From the NCBI RefSeq assembly GCF_014069575.1, contig NZ_CP059675.1, forward strand, positions 1,054,001-1,118,000: a stretch of 64,000 nucleotides of DNA. The letters are read 5' to 3'. Of the stretch, positions 45,213 through 53,563 are shown piece after piece. A program made the translations under genes and the position numbers. Source of the stretch: Schaalia sp. JY-X169 (GTDB lineage: Bacteria > Actinomycetota > Actinomycetes > Actinomycetales > Actinomycetaceae). The notes under the pieces are model-generated. The model did not search any database. It saw only the letters and a list, made by a program, of their open reading frames with translations, and was not told the DNA's origin. Positions within the stretch are counted from its first letter, which is position 1, and each line of letters begins with the position of its first letter.

Positions 45213-45971
45213 ATGAGTGAGTACACGAGACCGCAGATCGAATCGGTCGAGTTCCGAGATGATGACGGCAACGTCATCGAGTACGGCAACCGCTGGGCGA
45301 GCCGTGGGGGAACCCCGCCCGAGGATAGCTATTCGGTGGACGAGCACCCGGAGCGCTTCGCTCCGTTGCATACGGTCGCGGCAGCGCTCATCGACTATCT
45401 CGTCTCGAACTACGAGGTCGATGTCGAAGAAGGACGCCACGTCACAGACGGCCTGCTGCACGCGCCGACCGTCGAGGAGACCGTGCGCGCCGTGCGCCTC
45501 ACGCCGCGAGAGCAGGCGTGTGCCCCACTTGTGTTTGTGCTGACGAACTATCCAGCCGTGAGACTGCACGCCGGAGCGCTTTTCAGGGAGTTCTATCCCT
45601 CGTGCGGCTGCAAGGCTTGCGATGAGCGATGGGACGATGTTGCGGACGAACTCGAATGGCAGGTGTTCGCGATCGTGGGCGGCGGATTCACCGAAGAGGT
45701 AAGCGAACCACGACGTGCGAAATGGAGCTACGATCGCGGCCACGGCTTCGTGAAAGGCATGGGCCAGACCGTCTCCCACCGTCTTCGGGCTCTCGATGGA
45801 GGACATCAGCGGGGCGGCCAGTCGCGGGCCGAAGACGTACCAGCCGAACTGCTCAAGACTGCCCGCGCCACGCTCGATGCGGTCGCCGCAGTCAGCGCCG
45901 ACGGTAACTGGCTGCCCTGGCCACCCAAAGCCTCTCGGCTACTGATCAGTTCCCAGGCGACCCCGGCATGA
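45213..45971 (+). CDS. DUF6226-like protein
   Basis: 252 aa, soluble. FVLTNYPAVRLHAGALFREFYPSCGCKACDERWDDVADELEWQVFAIVGGGFTE resembles the conserved block of DUF6226 proteins, including the CGCxxCDE cysteines, which could bind a metal. The C-terminus contains WLPWPPK. The function of the family is unknown. The start has GGGAG upstream. It converges on the relaxase gene with a nine-base gap. I rely on pattern memory for the family name. Confidence 0.6.
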   Translation: MSEYTRPQIESVEFRDDDGNVIEYGNRWASRGGTPPEDSYSVDEHPERFAPLHTVAAALIDYLVSNYEVDVEEGRHVTDGLLHAPTVEETVRAVRLTPREQACAPLVFVLTNYPAVRLHAGALFREFYPSCGCKACDERWDDVADELEWQVFAIVGGGFTEEVSEPRRAKWSYDRGHGFVKGMGQTVSHRLRALDGGHQRGGQSRAEDVPAELLKTARATLDAVAAVSADGNWLPWPPKASRLLISSQATPA

Positions 45972-45980
45972 CCGCTCTGG

Positions 45981-48900
45981 TCACAGGCTGAGTCCAGGCC
46001 GTCCTCGCTGGTGATCAGGGCCGGTCCTCGTCGGCCCCGCGTTGCGGCGTGTGAGGGCTTCCTGCCGGGCTTGCAGGGCCTCGCGTTCGGCCCGTTGCTG
46101 CTCGCGTCGGTGGGTGAGCCATTCGGCGGCCTCGGTGACGGGACGTGCGTCCAGCTCCGCGATGATGTCCCTTGCTTCGGCTGCGCGCTTCCTGGCGTGT
46201 TCGGCGTCGGCTCTGGGGTTGGGGATGCGGAAGGTGCCCCGCATCTGCCGTGCCTGCTCCGCCCCGTACACCTCGACGGTGAGGCGATCCCGCTCGACGG
46301 CCTGCCGCTGGGCCGTCTGCTGCTTCCCGGCCTCCGCATCGCTGATGGCCTGTTCAGCCGCCCGCACCTCCGGATGGGCATCGGCATGTTCCGTCGCGAT
46401 CGTCTGCGCCCACTCGGCAAGGGGACGCAAGAGAGACGGTGCGGTTCCCCATGTCTGGGTGACGTGCTGCTCGATCTTCTCGACCGATTCCTTGGCGGCG
46501 TTGATGTTCCGGGCGGCGGTGCGCTTGCGCCCGAACCGCGCCTCCCTCGCTTCATTGCGGGCAGTGTGAAGATGGGCGCGAGCTTCTACGAGTTCTTGCC
46601 CGTCCGCCCGCGCCTGCTTTTCCACTTCGGCGGTGACCGTGCGGCGCGTGTGCTCTGCAAGCTCCTTCGCCTGGGCGACCAGTTCGGCGTGCTCCCCGGC
46701 TTCGACGTGCTGCGCCTGCTTCTGTGCCACGAGCCGGGCGGTGGCGTCCTCGAACAGTGCCGTGTCTTGATCCGCGCGCTCGATGAGCTGCGTGAGGCGT
46801 GCCCGCTCCGTCTGCACAAGACGCACCGGCCCATCCTCAACAAGCCCCCGCACAGCTTCCTCCGCACGCTGGGTTGCGTCGGTGAGGCCCCGGTCGGCGC
46901 GGTCGCGTTCCATCGCCGCGACGAACTGCTCCCGCGCCTGCTCCTGGCTCTCGGCGACGACGTGCAACAGGTTCTGCTCACGGCCGCGCGTCATGCCGAC
47001 ATACACACTCGCGGCACTGGTCGCATCAGTAAGAAGCGTGTGCGATCCCGTGACAGTCGCGCCCTGAACCCCGTAGGCGGTCGCCGCATACGACAGGTGC
47101 GCATGCTCGGCCACATAGTCGGCCGGGATGCGCAGGGTGCGCTGTCGCTTTCTCCCGCTTCCGGCCTCGCGCACACGCAATGCCCCGTCCTCATCGACTC
47201 GTTGCACGATCCAGTTCTGCCGGTTCGCGACGCCGATGCTGGTGTTGTTCTTGCGCGTTTGGATCACGTCCCCGGCACCGATGGGCAGGCCGTCACTGCC
47301 GGTCGCGGTGCGGTGGTCGTCGACCTCGCCACGCGCCACTCGTTCCTCACGCTTACGCGCGTTCACCGTGCGGGCTTCGTCGTTGGAGGTGACTGTGACG
47401 GCTTCTCCCTTCCGCTGCTGTGCGGCGATGTGCTCGCGCACGTCCTCGTCGCTTGGGTGGAGGCGCACGAGGCCGAGCGCGGTGAGTCGGTCGAAGACCT
47501 CGCCGGGGTTGCTCCCGTCGCGCATCCGCACCGTGACCTCGGCATAGGCGGGATCGGTGAAACGGTGCACTTCCGCCATGTCGACGGTGCGGCCCCGGAG
47601 CTGCGCAGCCATATCGAGTACCCCGCCGCGCCCGACGGCGGCGAGCTGCGCGCGATCCCCGATGAGCGCGACGGTCGCGCCTGCTTCGGTGGTGACGGTT
47701 AGGAGGGCGATTGCGGTGTCTTGGTCGAGCATTCCGGCTTCGTCCACGATCACCCGCTCACCCCGCGCAAGCCGCGACGCCTCGGGCACTCCTATGTAGG
47801 TGCGTCCGCTTTCGGGGTCTGTGTCGCCCGGCGCGAGGCGCGTCCATACGCCATCCTCGTTCCAACGCCACCCGTGCGCGTGCACGAGCGCCGCAACACT
47901 GGTTGCGGGCACGCCGAGTTCATCGTGCGCGACCTGCGCGGCGCGCAATGTCGGCGCGACCACTCGCGATGCTCTGCCGTGCTGGGCTGCAACGTCTATG
48001 GCGGTGCGCAGCATGGTCGTCTTCCCACTGCCCGCTGCTCCTTCCACAATCACCAGCGGATCGATCGAAGCGACCGCTCCCGCAGCCTCGGTCTGTCCGC
48101 CGTCGAGTCCCGCCGCTTCTGCGAGGCGGCGCACGTCGGGGTGCTCCGGCTCCTGTTCGGGCACCTGGGCGGTGAGGAGGTCGCGGAGCTGGGTTTCGGC
48201 GTGCAGGACGCGCACGCTTGTCAGATGCGCCACATGCTCCGGGCGTGGTGCGTCGGGTGGGAGGATCGAGAAGCAGTCCTCCAACGCGAGCCGGGTCGCA
48301 ACGGTGACGAAGTCGCGTATCTGATCGGGTGCGGCGCGTACTCCGTATTCGGTCATGATCCGGGTTGCGTGCTCTTGCACCGTGTGAGTCGTCCATGCCG
48401 ATGCGCCTGCGGCGCAACGATCCAACGCGCGGGAGGCGACCTCCTGCACGCTGAGGTCATCGAGGCCCACCGGCGCAGGAGTTGCGGGGCGTTGCAGGGC
48501 CTGGGGGTCGTATCCGGCGGCGCGCAACTCCGCGAGCCACGCGGCTTCTTCGCGGAGTGTGGTCGGCTTCTTCGCGGGCCGCTCGTACGCCCACGCTTGC
48601 GCTCTCAGCCGCGATGCGACGACCGGCCCCATCGTCTCGCCGGGATGAGCGGCCTCCCATTCGGCCGTCATGCGGTCAAGATGCTTGCCGACCTGTGCTC
48701 CGCGTTTGCTCATCACGCCGTTGAACTGCTGCAACTCGGCGACCTCCCCCCTCACGGCGTCGAGGGTGAGGCCGTGACGATCCAGAACGGCGGCAAGCTG
48801 CGGGTGCGCGGCTATCACTCCCATGCCCAGAGCGCGAATCGCGCCCTGCTGCTTGAACATCGCTCCCGTGTCCAATGCGCGCCACTTCCCGGCCGCCCAC

Positions 48901-49439
48901 ACCCTCGTACCGACCTGCATATGAATATGCCGGTGCGGATCACCGGCACGCGAGGTTCGGTGCGTGATGCCAACGACCTGCATGTGCTCAATAGGCACTA
49001 CCTCCTGACGCCCGCGCGGGCCAACACGGGTGACCGAGTGCTGCGCGAGCCAGCGTCGAATCTCGGAAAGCGCGGCCTGCTGCGCCTGATCGAGAGCATC
49101 GGAGACTTCCGGGTGGAGCGCGGCAGCGATAGACAGCGACTTCGGAGAGGTCACGACCATCTCCATGAACCGGGGCGACCCTTGACGGCCTTCTCCCGGC
49201 AGGCGCGGTGTCCCCATCGACTCGCCCGTGACCGGGTTCATCCAGTCCACCCAACCCGCATACGCCCCCGGATCAAGGCCAAGCGCCGTCGTGACGTTGC
49301 CAGCGCCGTCGATCACGGCGAACTCCGCGACCGTGGTTCCCTCGCCGAGATAGTAGTCGTCAGCGCGGGAGCGGTCTGCTTCGACATAGCAGCGCGCGTC
49401 TGCTCCGGTTCCCCGGAACGGGATCACGCCACCATGCAT
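45981..49439 (-). CDS. traA: MobF-family relaxase with RecD-like helicase (TraA/TrwC type)
   Basis: 1152 aa from the ATG at 49439 (MHGGVIPFRGTG); the frame is open upstream but not family-like. The relaxase domain (about 1-330) has candidate catalytic tyrosines Y18, Y29 and Y30 and the metal triad H169-R-H171-I-H173. The helicase follows with Walker A EGAAGSGKTTML (about 470), Walker B VIVDEAGMLD (about 565) and AYGVQGATVTGSHTLL (about 790). The last 300 residues are coiled-coil and Arg/Glu/Ala-rich. It would nick oriT, stay bound to the 5' end and unwind the transferred strand. Confidence 0.93.
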   Translation of the reverse strand: MHGGVIPFRGTGADARCYVEADRSRADDYYLGEGTTVAEFAVIDGAGNVTTALGLDPGAYAGWVDWMNPVTGESMGTPRLPGEGRQGSPRFMEMVVTSPKSLSIAAALHPEVSDALDQAQQAALSEIRRWLAQHSVTRVGPRGRQEVVPIEHMQVVGITHRTSRAGDPHRHIHMQVGTRVWAAGKWRALDTGAMFKQQGAIRALGMGVIAAHPQLAAVLDRHGLTLDAVRGEVAELQQFNGVMSKRGAQVGKHLDRMTAEWEAAHPGETMGPVVASRLRAQAWAYERPAKKPTTLREEAAWLAELRAAGYDPQALQRPATPAPVGLDDLSVQEVASRALDRCAAGASAWTTHTVQEHATRIMTEYGVRAAPDQIRDFVTVATRLALEDCFSILPPDAPRPEHVAHLTSVRVLHAETQLRDLLTAQVPEQEPEHPDVRRLAEAAGLDGGQTEAAGAVASIDPLVIVEGAAGSGKTTMLRTAIDVAAQHGRASRVVAPTLRAAQVAHDELGVPATSVAALVHAHGWRWNEDGVWTRLAPGDTDPESGRTYIGVPEASRLARGERVIVDEAGMLDQDTAIALLTVTTEAGATVALIGDRAQLAAVGRGGVLDMAAQLRGRTVDMAEVHRFTDPAYAEVTVRMRDGSNPGEVFDRLTALGLVRLHPSDEDVREHIAAQQRKGEAVTVTSNDEARTVNARKREERVARGEVDDHRTATGSDGLPIGAGDVIQTRKNNTSIGVANRQNWIVQRVDEDGALRVREAGSGRKRQRTLRIPADYVAEHAHLSYAATAYGVQGATVTGSHTLLTDATSAASVYVGMTRGREQNLLHVVAESQEQAREQFVAAMERDRADRGLTDATQRAEEAVRGLVEDGPVRLVQTERARLTQLIERADQDTALFEDATARLVAQKQAQHVEAGEHAELVAQAKELAEHTRRTVTAEVEKQARADGQELVEARAHLHTARNEAREARFGRKRTAARNINAAKESVEKIEQHVTQTWGTAPSLLRPLAEWAQTIATEHADAHPEVRAAEQAISDAEAGKQQTAQRQAVERDRLTVEVYGAEQARQMRGTFRIPNPRADAEHARKRAAEARDIIAELDARPVTEAAEWLTHRREQQRAEREALQARQEALTRRNAGPTRTGPDHQRGRPGLSL

Positions 49440-49605
49440 TACACTCACCACCAATATTTCTAATACGGTAATCTGTGTATCCACCACGGTAGCATACGCC
49501 CATTCAGAAGAAAAGGGCTGATAGCGAACACGGTTGGGGCGTCGGTATGAACTGATTTGCGAGCACTGAAACATGAGGGTCGTGCTGGGTAAGCATCGTG
49601 AGGTC
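49440..49605. other. Non-coding, A+T-richer region upstream of the relaxase gene
   Basis: This is the only clearly A+T-richer stretch in the element (for example ACCAATATTTCTAATACGG near 49452). MobF oriT sites are often next to the relaxase gene, so an oriT could lie here, but I see no inverted repeat strong enough to place it. Confidence 0.35.
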
Positions 49606-49652
49606 TTGACCGTGACTGAATGAGCATTTAGTCTGCTATATGTGCATTCAGT
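49606..49652 (+). promoter_or_regulatory. TetR-gene promoter and inverted-repeat operator
   Basis: TTGACC (49606-49611), 17 bases, TAGTCT (49629-49634), then the GTG start at 49642. The imperfect inverted repeat ACTGAATGAGCA (49615-49626) with TGTGCATTCAGT (49641-49652), 10 of 12 bases matching, brackets the -10. It fits an autorepressor operator. Confidence 0.6.
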
Positions 49653-50313
49653 ATCTGAGTCTTCTGATCTGACCGGGCGCGCTCGTCTTCGAGACGTGGC
49701 GATCGAGTTGTTCGCGGAGCGGGGCTTCGACAAGACGAGCGTGAAGGCAATCGCTGAGGCCGCAGGGGTGAGTCCTGGACTGGTGATTCATCACTACGGG
49801 TCGAAGGACGAGCTGCGGCGCGTGTGCGACGAGCATGTGATCGCCAAACTGCTCGATGAGCGTTTCTCCTCTGCGGAGGCTCCTTCCCCGAACCTGGTGC
49901 AGGCGCTTCTGGCAGAGGCGACGAGCGCGGGGCCGATGTTCAACTACATCGCTCGCCTGCTCATCGAACCGGGCAAGGCCGGTGACGAGCTGTTCGCCCG
50001 GTTGGTGGCGAGCACTCGGCAGAACCTGGCCGAGGGGCGTGAGTCGGGGTCGATCAAGCCTGCCTCTGATCCTGACGCGACCGCGATGCTGGTCACGGTG
50101 TTCGGGCTTGCGCAGTTCCTCGTGCGTGACCGCTTCGCGCAGGTGCTGGGCGCTGACCCGTTCTCTGCTGAGGGTGCGGCGCGACTCACCCTCCCGACTC
50201 TCGAAATCTTCACCGACGGCCTCTACGCCGACACGGGGCTTCTTGCGGCGGCTCGAAGCGCTCTCGCTGGGCAGCAGGATGCCGCATCGGACGAGGGGAA
50301 GGATGAGAAATGA
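49642..50313 (+). CDS. TetR-family transcriptional regulator
   Basis: 223 aa from a GTG at 49642. The N-terminal helix-turn-helix is typical: ARLRDVAIELFAERGFDKTSVKAIAEAAGVSPGLVIHHYGSKDELRRVCDEHV. The C-terminal ligand/dimer domain ends in a charged tail (DEGKDEK). It overlaps the ABC ATPase gene by four bases, so it is cotranscribed with the exporter it probably represses. The putative operator overlaps its own promoter. Confidence 0.92.
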   Translation: MHSVSESSDLTGRARLRDVAIELFAERGFDKTSVKAIAEAAGVSPGLVIHHYGSKDELRRVCDEHVIAKLLDERFSSAEAPSPNLVQALLAEATSAGPMFNYIARLLIEPGKAGDELFARLVASTRQNLAEGRESGSIKPASDPDATAMLVTVFGLAQFLVRDRFAQVLGADPFSAEGAARLTLPTLEIFTDGLYADTGLLAAARSALAGQQDAASDEGKDEK

Positions 50314-51236
50314 CGGCCGTTATCGAGGCGCGCGGGTTACAGAAGAAGTACGGCAAGCATCTCGCCGTCGATGGGATCGGCCTGCGGGTCGAGCAGGGTT
50401 CGGTGTTCGGGCTGATCGGGCCGAACGGTGCGGGCAAGACGACCACGCTGCGGATGCTCGTGGATATCATTCGCCCCACTGCTGGCGAGTTGAAGGTGCT
50501 TGGCTCCGTGCCACGGCGCTCCGGTATCGCGTTGCGTCGCCGGATCGGTTACCTTCCCGGCGAGCTGAAGTTGGCCGAACGTATTCAAGGCGGAACGCTC
50601 TTGCGCCATCTGGCGCAGATAAGCGGCCCGGTCGAGCCGGGCAGGATCGAGACGCTGGCCGAACGCTTGGGCCTTGACCTCAGCCGCCCGGTGCGTGCGC
50701 TGTCGAAAGGCAACCGGCAGAAGCTGGGCCTGATCCAAGCATTCATGCACCGGCCTGAACTGCTGATTCTTGACGAGCCGACCAGCGGTCTCGACCCCTT
50801 GGTGCAACGCGAGTTTCTTGCGATGGTGCGCGAGGCCCGCGAGGCGGGCCAGTCGGTACTGCTCAGTTCGCACATTCTGCCGGAGATCCAGCACACCGCC
50901 GATGATGTCGCAGTCCTCGCAGGCGGCAAGATCATCGCCCACGGCGACGTGTCGTCGCTGAGGCTGTCCAGCGTCACCCGTCTGCGCGCCGTGCTCGCGG
51001 ACACCACCGCCGAGACCGTACGCACAGCACTATCCGCCTCGCCGACGCTACAAGACATTGACGCCGAAGTGACCAGCACGGGCGAGTTGGTGAGACTGTC
51101 CGCCACGATCCGGGGCGATGTCGATCACGTCGTGAAAGCCCTCGCGCAGTTCACCGTGCGCGACCTCACCGTCGAAGAACCCGACCTCGAAGAGTCGATC
51201 CTCGACCTCTACGCACGAACGAACGGCACGAAATGA
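50310..51236 (+). CDS. ABC exporter ATP-binding protein (ABC-2 / drug-resistance type)
   Basis: 308 aa. Walker A GPNGAGKTTTLRML, signature region RALSKGNRQKLGLIQAF (Ser-Lys-Gly in place of Ser-Gly-Gly, common in DrrA/CcmA-type ATPases), Walker B LLILDEPTSGLDPL, and H-loop VLLSSHILPEI. The C-terminal 90 residues carry the accessory domain usual in the DrrA/NatA group. With the permease encoded next, overlapping by four bases, it forms an exporter, likely for a drug, peptide or lipid; the substrate is unknown. Confidence 0.93.
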   Translation: MTAVIEARGLQKKYGKHLAVDGIGLRVEQGSVFGLIGPNGAGKTTTLRMLVDIIRPTAGELKVLGSVPRRSGIALRRRIGYLPGELKLAERIQGGTLLRHLAQISGPVEPGRIETLAERLGLDLSRPVRALSKGNRQKLGLIQAFMHRPELLILDEPTSGLDPLVQREFLAMVREAREAGQSVLLSSHILPEIQHTADDVAVLAGGKIIAHGDVSSLRLSSVTRLRAVLADTTAETVRTALSASPTLQDIDAEVTSTGELVRLSATIRGDVDHVVKALAQFTVRDLTVEEPDLEESILDLYARTNGTK

Positions 51237-52057
51237 CCACCGCAGCACTCGCCCCCGTCCGCACACCGGCCGCGCCGATTCTCTCCCGGCACCTGCTCGA
51301 CGGGTGGCGCGGACAACTCGGATGGTCGCTCGGCATCGCCGCCGTGATCGGCATGTATCTGCCGCTGTTCCCCTCGCTGCAATCGCCAGAACTCTCGAAG
51401 TTGATCGACAGCCTGCCCGCTGAACTCGTGAACGCGCTCGGCTTTGATCAGATCGCCAGCGGAGCGGGCTACACGCAAGCAACGTTCTTCGGTCTGCTCG
51501 GTTTCGTGCTCGCCGTTATCGCCAGCATCTCCTGGGGTGCAGCATTCATCGCGGGCACCGAGGAAACCGGCAGGCTCGAACTCACCCTCGCTCACGCCGT
51601 CGGCCGCGCACAGTACGCGCTCGAAAGCGCCGCAGCACTCATCGTCAAGATGCTCGCCCTCGGTGCGGTGGCCTTCCTGCTGATCCTCACACTCAACACA
51701 CCCGTTGAGCTTGGCCTGTCCGCCACGAACCTTCTGGCTGTCACGCTCGCATGGGCGGGTCTCGGACTGCTCTCAGGAACCGCCGCTCTCGCCGTCGGCG
51801 CAGCGACCGGGCGGCGCTCCTGGGCTATTGGAGCCGGAGCCGGTGTTGCCGTCCTCGGCTACGGCCTCGATGCGGTCGGAGGAACGGGCGAAGACCTCAC
51901 CTGGCTGGCAAATCTCTCGCCTTACCACTGGGCATTCGGCAACGCTCCGCTCGCGGACGGCTTCGACTGGGGAGGCCTCGGCCTGCTCTGGGGGCTGTCC
52001 GCTGCACTTATCGCTATCGCAGTATGGGCGCTTTCCCGCCGCGACATACTGGGATGA
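51233..52057 (+). CDS. ABC-2 type exporter permease
   Basis: 274 aa with about six membrane helices (SLGIAAVIGMYLPLFPSL, FFGLLGFVLAVIASISWGAAFIAG, LIVKMLALGAVAFLLILTL, and others). The loop between helices 2 and 3 has EETGRLELTLAHAVGRAQYALE, the pattern of drug-exporter subunits of the TnrB/DrrB kind. The coding length is about half that of the two-domain permeases of this group, so a dimer is expected. It is the third gene of the TetR-ATPase-permease unit, overlapping the ATPase gene by four bases. Confidence 0.87.
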   Translation: MTTAALAPVRTPAAPILSRHLLDGWRGQLGWSLGIAAVIGMYLPLFPSLQSPELSKLIDSLPAELVNALGFDQIASGAGYTQATFFGLLGFVLAVIASISWGAAFIAGTEETGRLELTLAHAVGRAQYALESAAALIVKMLALGAVAFLLILTLNTPVELGLSATNLLAVTLAWAGLGLLSGTAALAVGAATGRRSWAIGAGAGVAVLGYGLDAVGGTGEDLTWLANLSPYHWAFGNAPLADGFDWGGLGLLWGLSAALIAIAVWALSRRDILG

Positions 52058-52081
52058 ACTTGGTGGGCACGGTCGTGCGTC

Positions 52082-53092
52082 ATGGCTTCGCTTTTACACC
52101 CACATCAGCGTTTCTGTTCAGGGCCGTTCGTCGCGCACACAACTGACTCTCGCCACTCGATCAGCCCACGAGCTTACGACTGCGTCACCATTCATATCGT
52201 GCGCAACGGCTCGGTGATCCTCACCAGTGGAGACCTACAACGACCGATTCGCACCGGCGACATCGTACTCGTTGCACCCCTCGCGTCCACCGGCTGCATC
52301 CCCGAGGGTGTCGCAGAAGTGACAACCCTTCTGATCGACACCGACTACCTCACTGAGCACCTGTTCTGGCACCACCTCGACCTACTGCCAGACCGTGACG
52401 CCGCCCGCGACCTCGCCGCCAAGCTCCACCCGGATCCGATACAGATAATCAGCATCGGAGAGCGCGAGATTGACGACATGGGGCCAACTCTCGATGAACT
52501 GGTTGCCCGCACAAAGACGCGTCAAGACGCCGCAGGCTACTTCCACGCACACGCCCTTCTCTTCACCGTGCTCGAAGCAGTGACAGCTCGCCCCCGGCAC
52601 GCACCCGTAGAAGGCCCGTCTCGCGGTTCGAGAGAACGAGCTGCGCGTATGGTGCCTCCACGATGGAGGGTGTTTCGACCCGCACGCCATGAAGCCACGC
52701 AAGCTGTCGCCCTCATGCGCGGCAACATGGCGAAGCGGTGGCGCGTCGAAGACCTCGCCGCACACGCCTGCCTCTCCGTGAGCCAGTTCCAGCGAGTCTT
52801 CAGGGCCACTTTCGGGGTGTCTCCGATGACGTATCTCTCGATCCTGCGCGTGCTAGAGATGGCACGCCTCATCCGCGAGACGAACGAATCCATCGCCATC
52901 ATCTCCGAGCACGTCGGCTGGGCACCCCAGGACGGCCAGGCATCAAGAAGCTTCCGCCGATACATGGGCACAAGCCCGAGCAACTACCGGCGTCACGGCC
53001 CGCCGACCGCCAGTGCGGACGGGCCGGGCATCGCTGTCGCTCAGGCCGCGAGAAATTTCGAGGAATCCGTAGGCCGAGGTATCGCGACATAG
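52082..53092 (+). CDS. AraC-family transcriptional regulator
   Basis: 336 aa. The N-terminal 120 residues look like a cupin-type ligand domain (VRNGSVILTSGDLQRPIRTGDIVLVAPLAS). The C-terminal AraC DNA-binding domain at about 205-305 has WRVEDLAAHACLSVSQFQRVFRATFGVSPMTYLSILRVLEMARLIRETNESIAIISEHVGW and SRSFRRYMGTSPSNYRR. It lies 24 bases after the permease gene in the same direction, so it may belong to the exporter operon as a second regulator. Confidence 0.9.
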   Translation: MASLLHPHQRFCSGPFVAHTTDSRHSISPRAYDCVTIHIVRNGSVILTSGDLQRPIRTGDIVLVAPLASTGCIPEGVAEVTTLLIDTDYLTEHLFWHHLDLLPDRDAARDLAAKLHPDPIQIISIGEREIDDMGPTLDELVARTKTRQDAAGYFHAHALLFTVLEAVTARPRHAPVEGPSRGSRERAARMVPPRWRVFRPARHEATQAVALMRGNMAKRWRVEDLAAHACLSVSQFQRVFRATFGVSPMTYLSILRVLEMARLIRETNESIAIISEHVGWAPQDGQASRSFRRYMGTSPSNYRRHGPPTASADGPGIAVAQAARNFEESVGRGIAT

Positions 53093-53380
53093 CTATCCGC
53101 AGGTGGAGTGCCGCAGATCTTTGATCTGATGCGGCAGAACCCACTTCGTTGATTCGCAGCGTGACGGGGCTGAGCGCAGTTCAACTTCGACCCGTATGAC
53201 AGCTCGTGATCACACGCGGCGAGCTACACATGCGCACCGATCATGGGGCAAACGATGGGGCACCGAGTAGGTTTTCGCAGGTATCGGGATGTACGCAGGC
53301 GCAGATACCGCCCCGATAATCGTTGATTTCATGCGGGTTTCTGCCCCCAGGCGCGGGTGGCTGCTCGTACGGGGTCAAGA
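53093..53380. other. Right end of the element: hairpin, arm-type sites, tRNA-like remnant
   Basis: No gene. TGCCGCA (53109-53115) pairs with TGCGGCA (53130-53136) around a GATC-TTT-GATC core and may end the AraC transcript. Arm-type ATGGGGC repeats lie at 53243 and 53255. GCGCGGGTGGC at 53351-53361 copies the 5' end of tRNA-Leu. Confidence 0.65.
53243..53261. promoter_or_regulatory. Putative integrase arm-type sites, right end
   Basis: ATGGGGC at 53243-53249 and 53255-53261, 12 bases start to start, in the same orientation and spacing as the left-end pair (42256 and 42268). Flanking bases also agree (TC before the first, A after the second). Confidence 0.6.
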
Positions 53381-53404
53381 GTTCAAGTCCCCCTCCGCGC
53401 ACGG
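53381..53404. repeat. attR core of the integrated element
   Basis: The 24 bases are identical to 42173-42196 and copy the T-arm and 3' acceptor strand of tRNA-Leu. Chromosomal sequence resumes immediately after. Confidence 0.95.
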
Positions 53405-53408
53405 TGTG

Positions 53409-53449
53409 AAATCCCGGGTTGTCGTTCCGACGATGGCCTGGGATTTTTT
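53409..53449 (+). terminator. Displaced tRNA-Leu intrinsic terminator
   Basis: AAATCCC (53409-53415) pairs with GGGATTT (53440-53446), with further pairing inside (GG/CC, TCG/CGA), and six T residues follow at 53444-53449. Before integration these bases would have lain five bases after the att core of tRNA-Leu. Confidence 0.85.
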
Positions 53450-53485
53450 GTTGTGTGGGGTCCTTCCGGCTCGGGGTGCTGGCTC

Positions 53486-53563
53486 AAGGTCGCTGATGTC
53501 AGCGTAGGTCGCTGTTGTTTGGGAGAATTGTCGGCGACCTTTGTCGACATTGGCGACCTTAGG
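53486..53563. repeat. Dispersed intergenic palindromic element, copy B
   Basis: AGGTCGCT (53506), GGCGACCT (53532-53539) and GGCGACCTTAGG (about 53552-53563) align closely with copy A at 1019-1076; the spacer TGTTGTTTGGGAGAATTGTC is almost the same. A single left module (AAGGTCGCTGATGTC, 53486-53500) matches the unit that is tandemly repeated next to copy A. Confidence 0.7.

Larger units (their letters stand above)
42173..53404. mobile_element. Integrative mobilizable element in tRNA-Leu, about 11.2 kb
   Basis: It is bounded by a perfect 24-bp direct repeat, starts with an integrase gene next to the tRNA, and has higher G+C than its flanks. Order: integrase, repressor (minus strand); excisionase-like, toxin-antitoxin-like pair, DUF6226-like (plus); MobF relaxase-helicase (minus); TetR, ABC ATPase, ABC permease, AraC (plus). 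No coupling protein other than MobF, no VirB/Tra secretion genes and no replication gene were recognised, so transfer would need a helper. The flanking chromosome has paralogous GNAT genes on each side. Confidence 0.9.

Noticed and set aside
47721-49463. A 580-codon open frame on the plus strand opposite the relaxase gene
   Set aside because: It lies wholly antisense to the MobF gene, has no recognisable domain, and its length follows from the high G+C content of the real gene.
49440-49605. A defined oriT
   Set aside because: The position is plausible, but I found no inverted repeat plus nick-like site that could be supported from sequence alone.
45981-49733. Relaxase start at 49733
   Set aside because: The first 98 codons of the longer frame have no relaxase similarity and overlap the TetR promoter and gene; the ATG at 49439 matches the family start.
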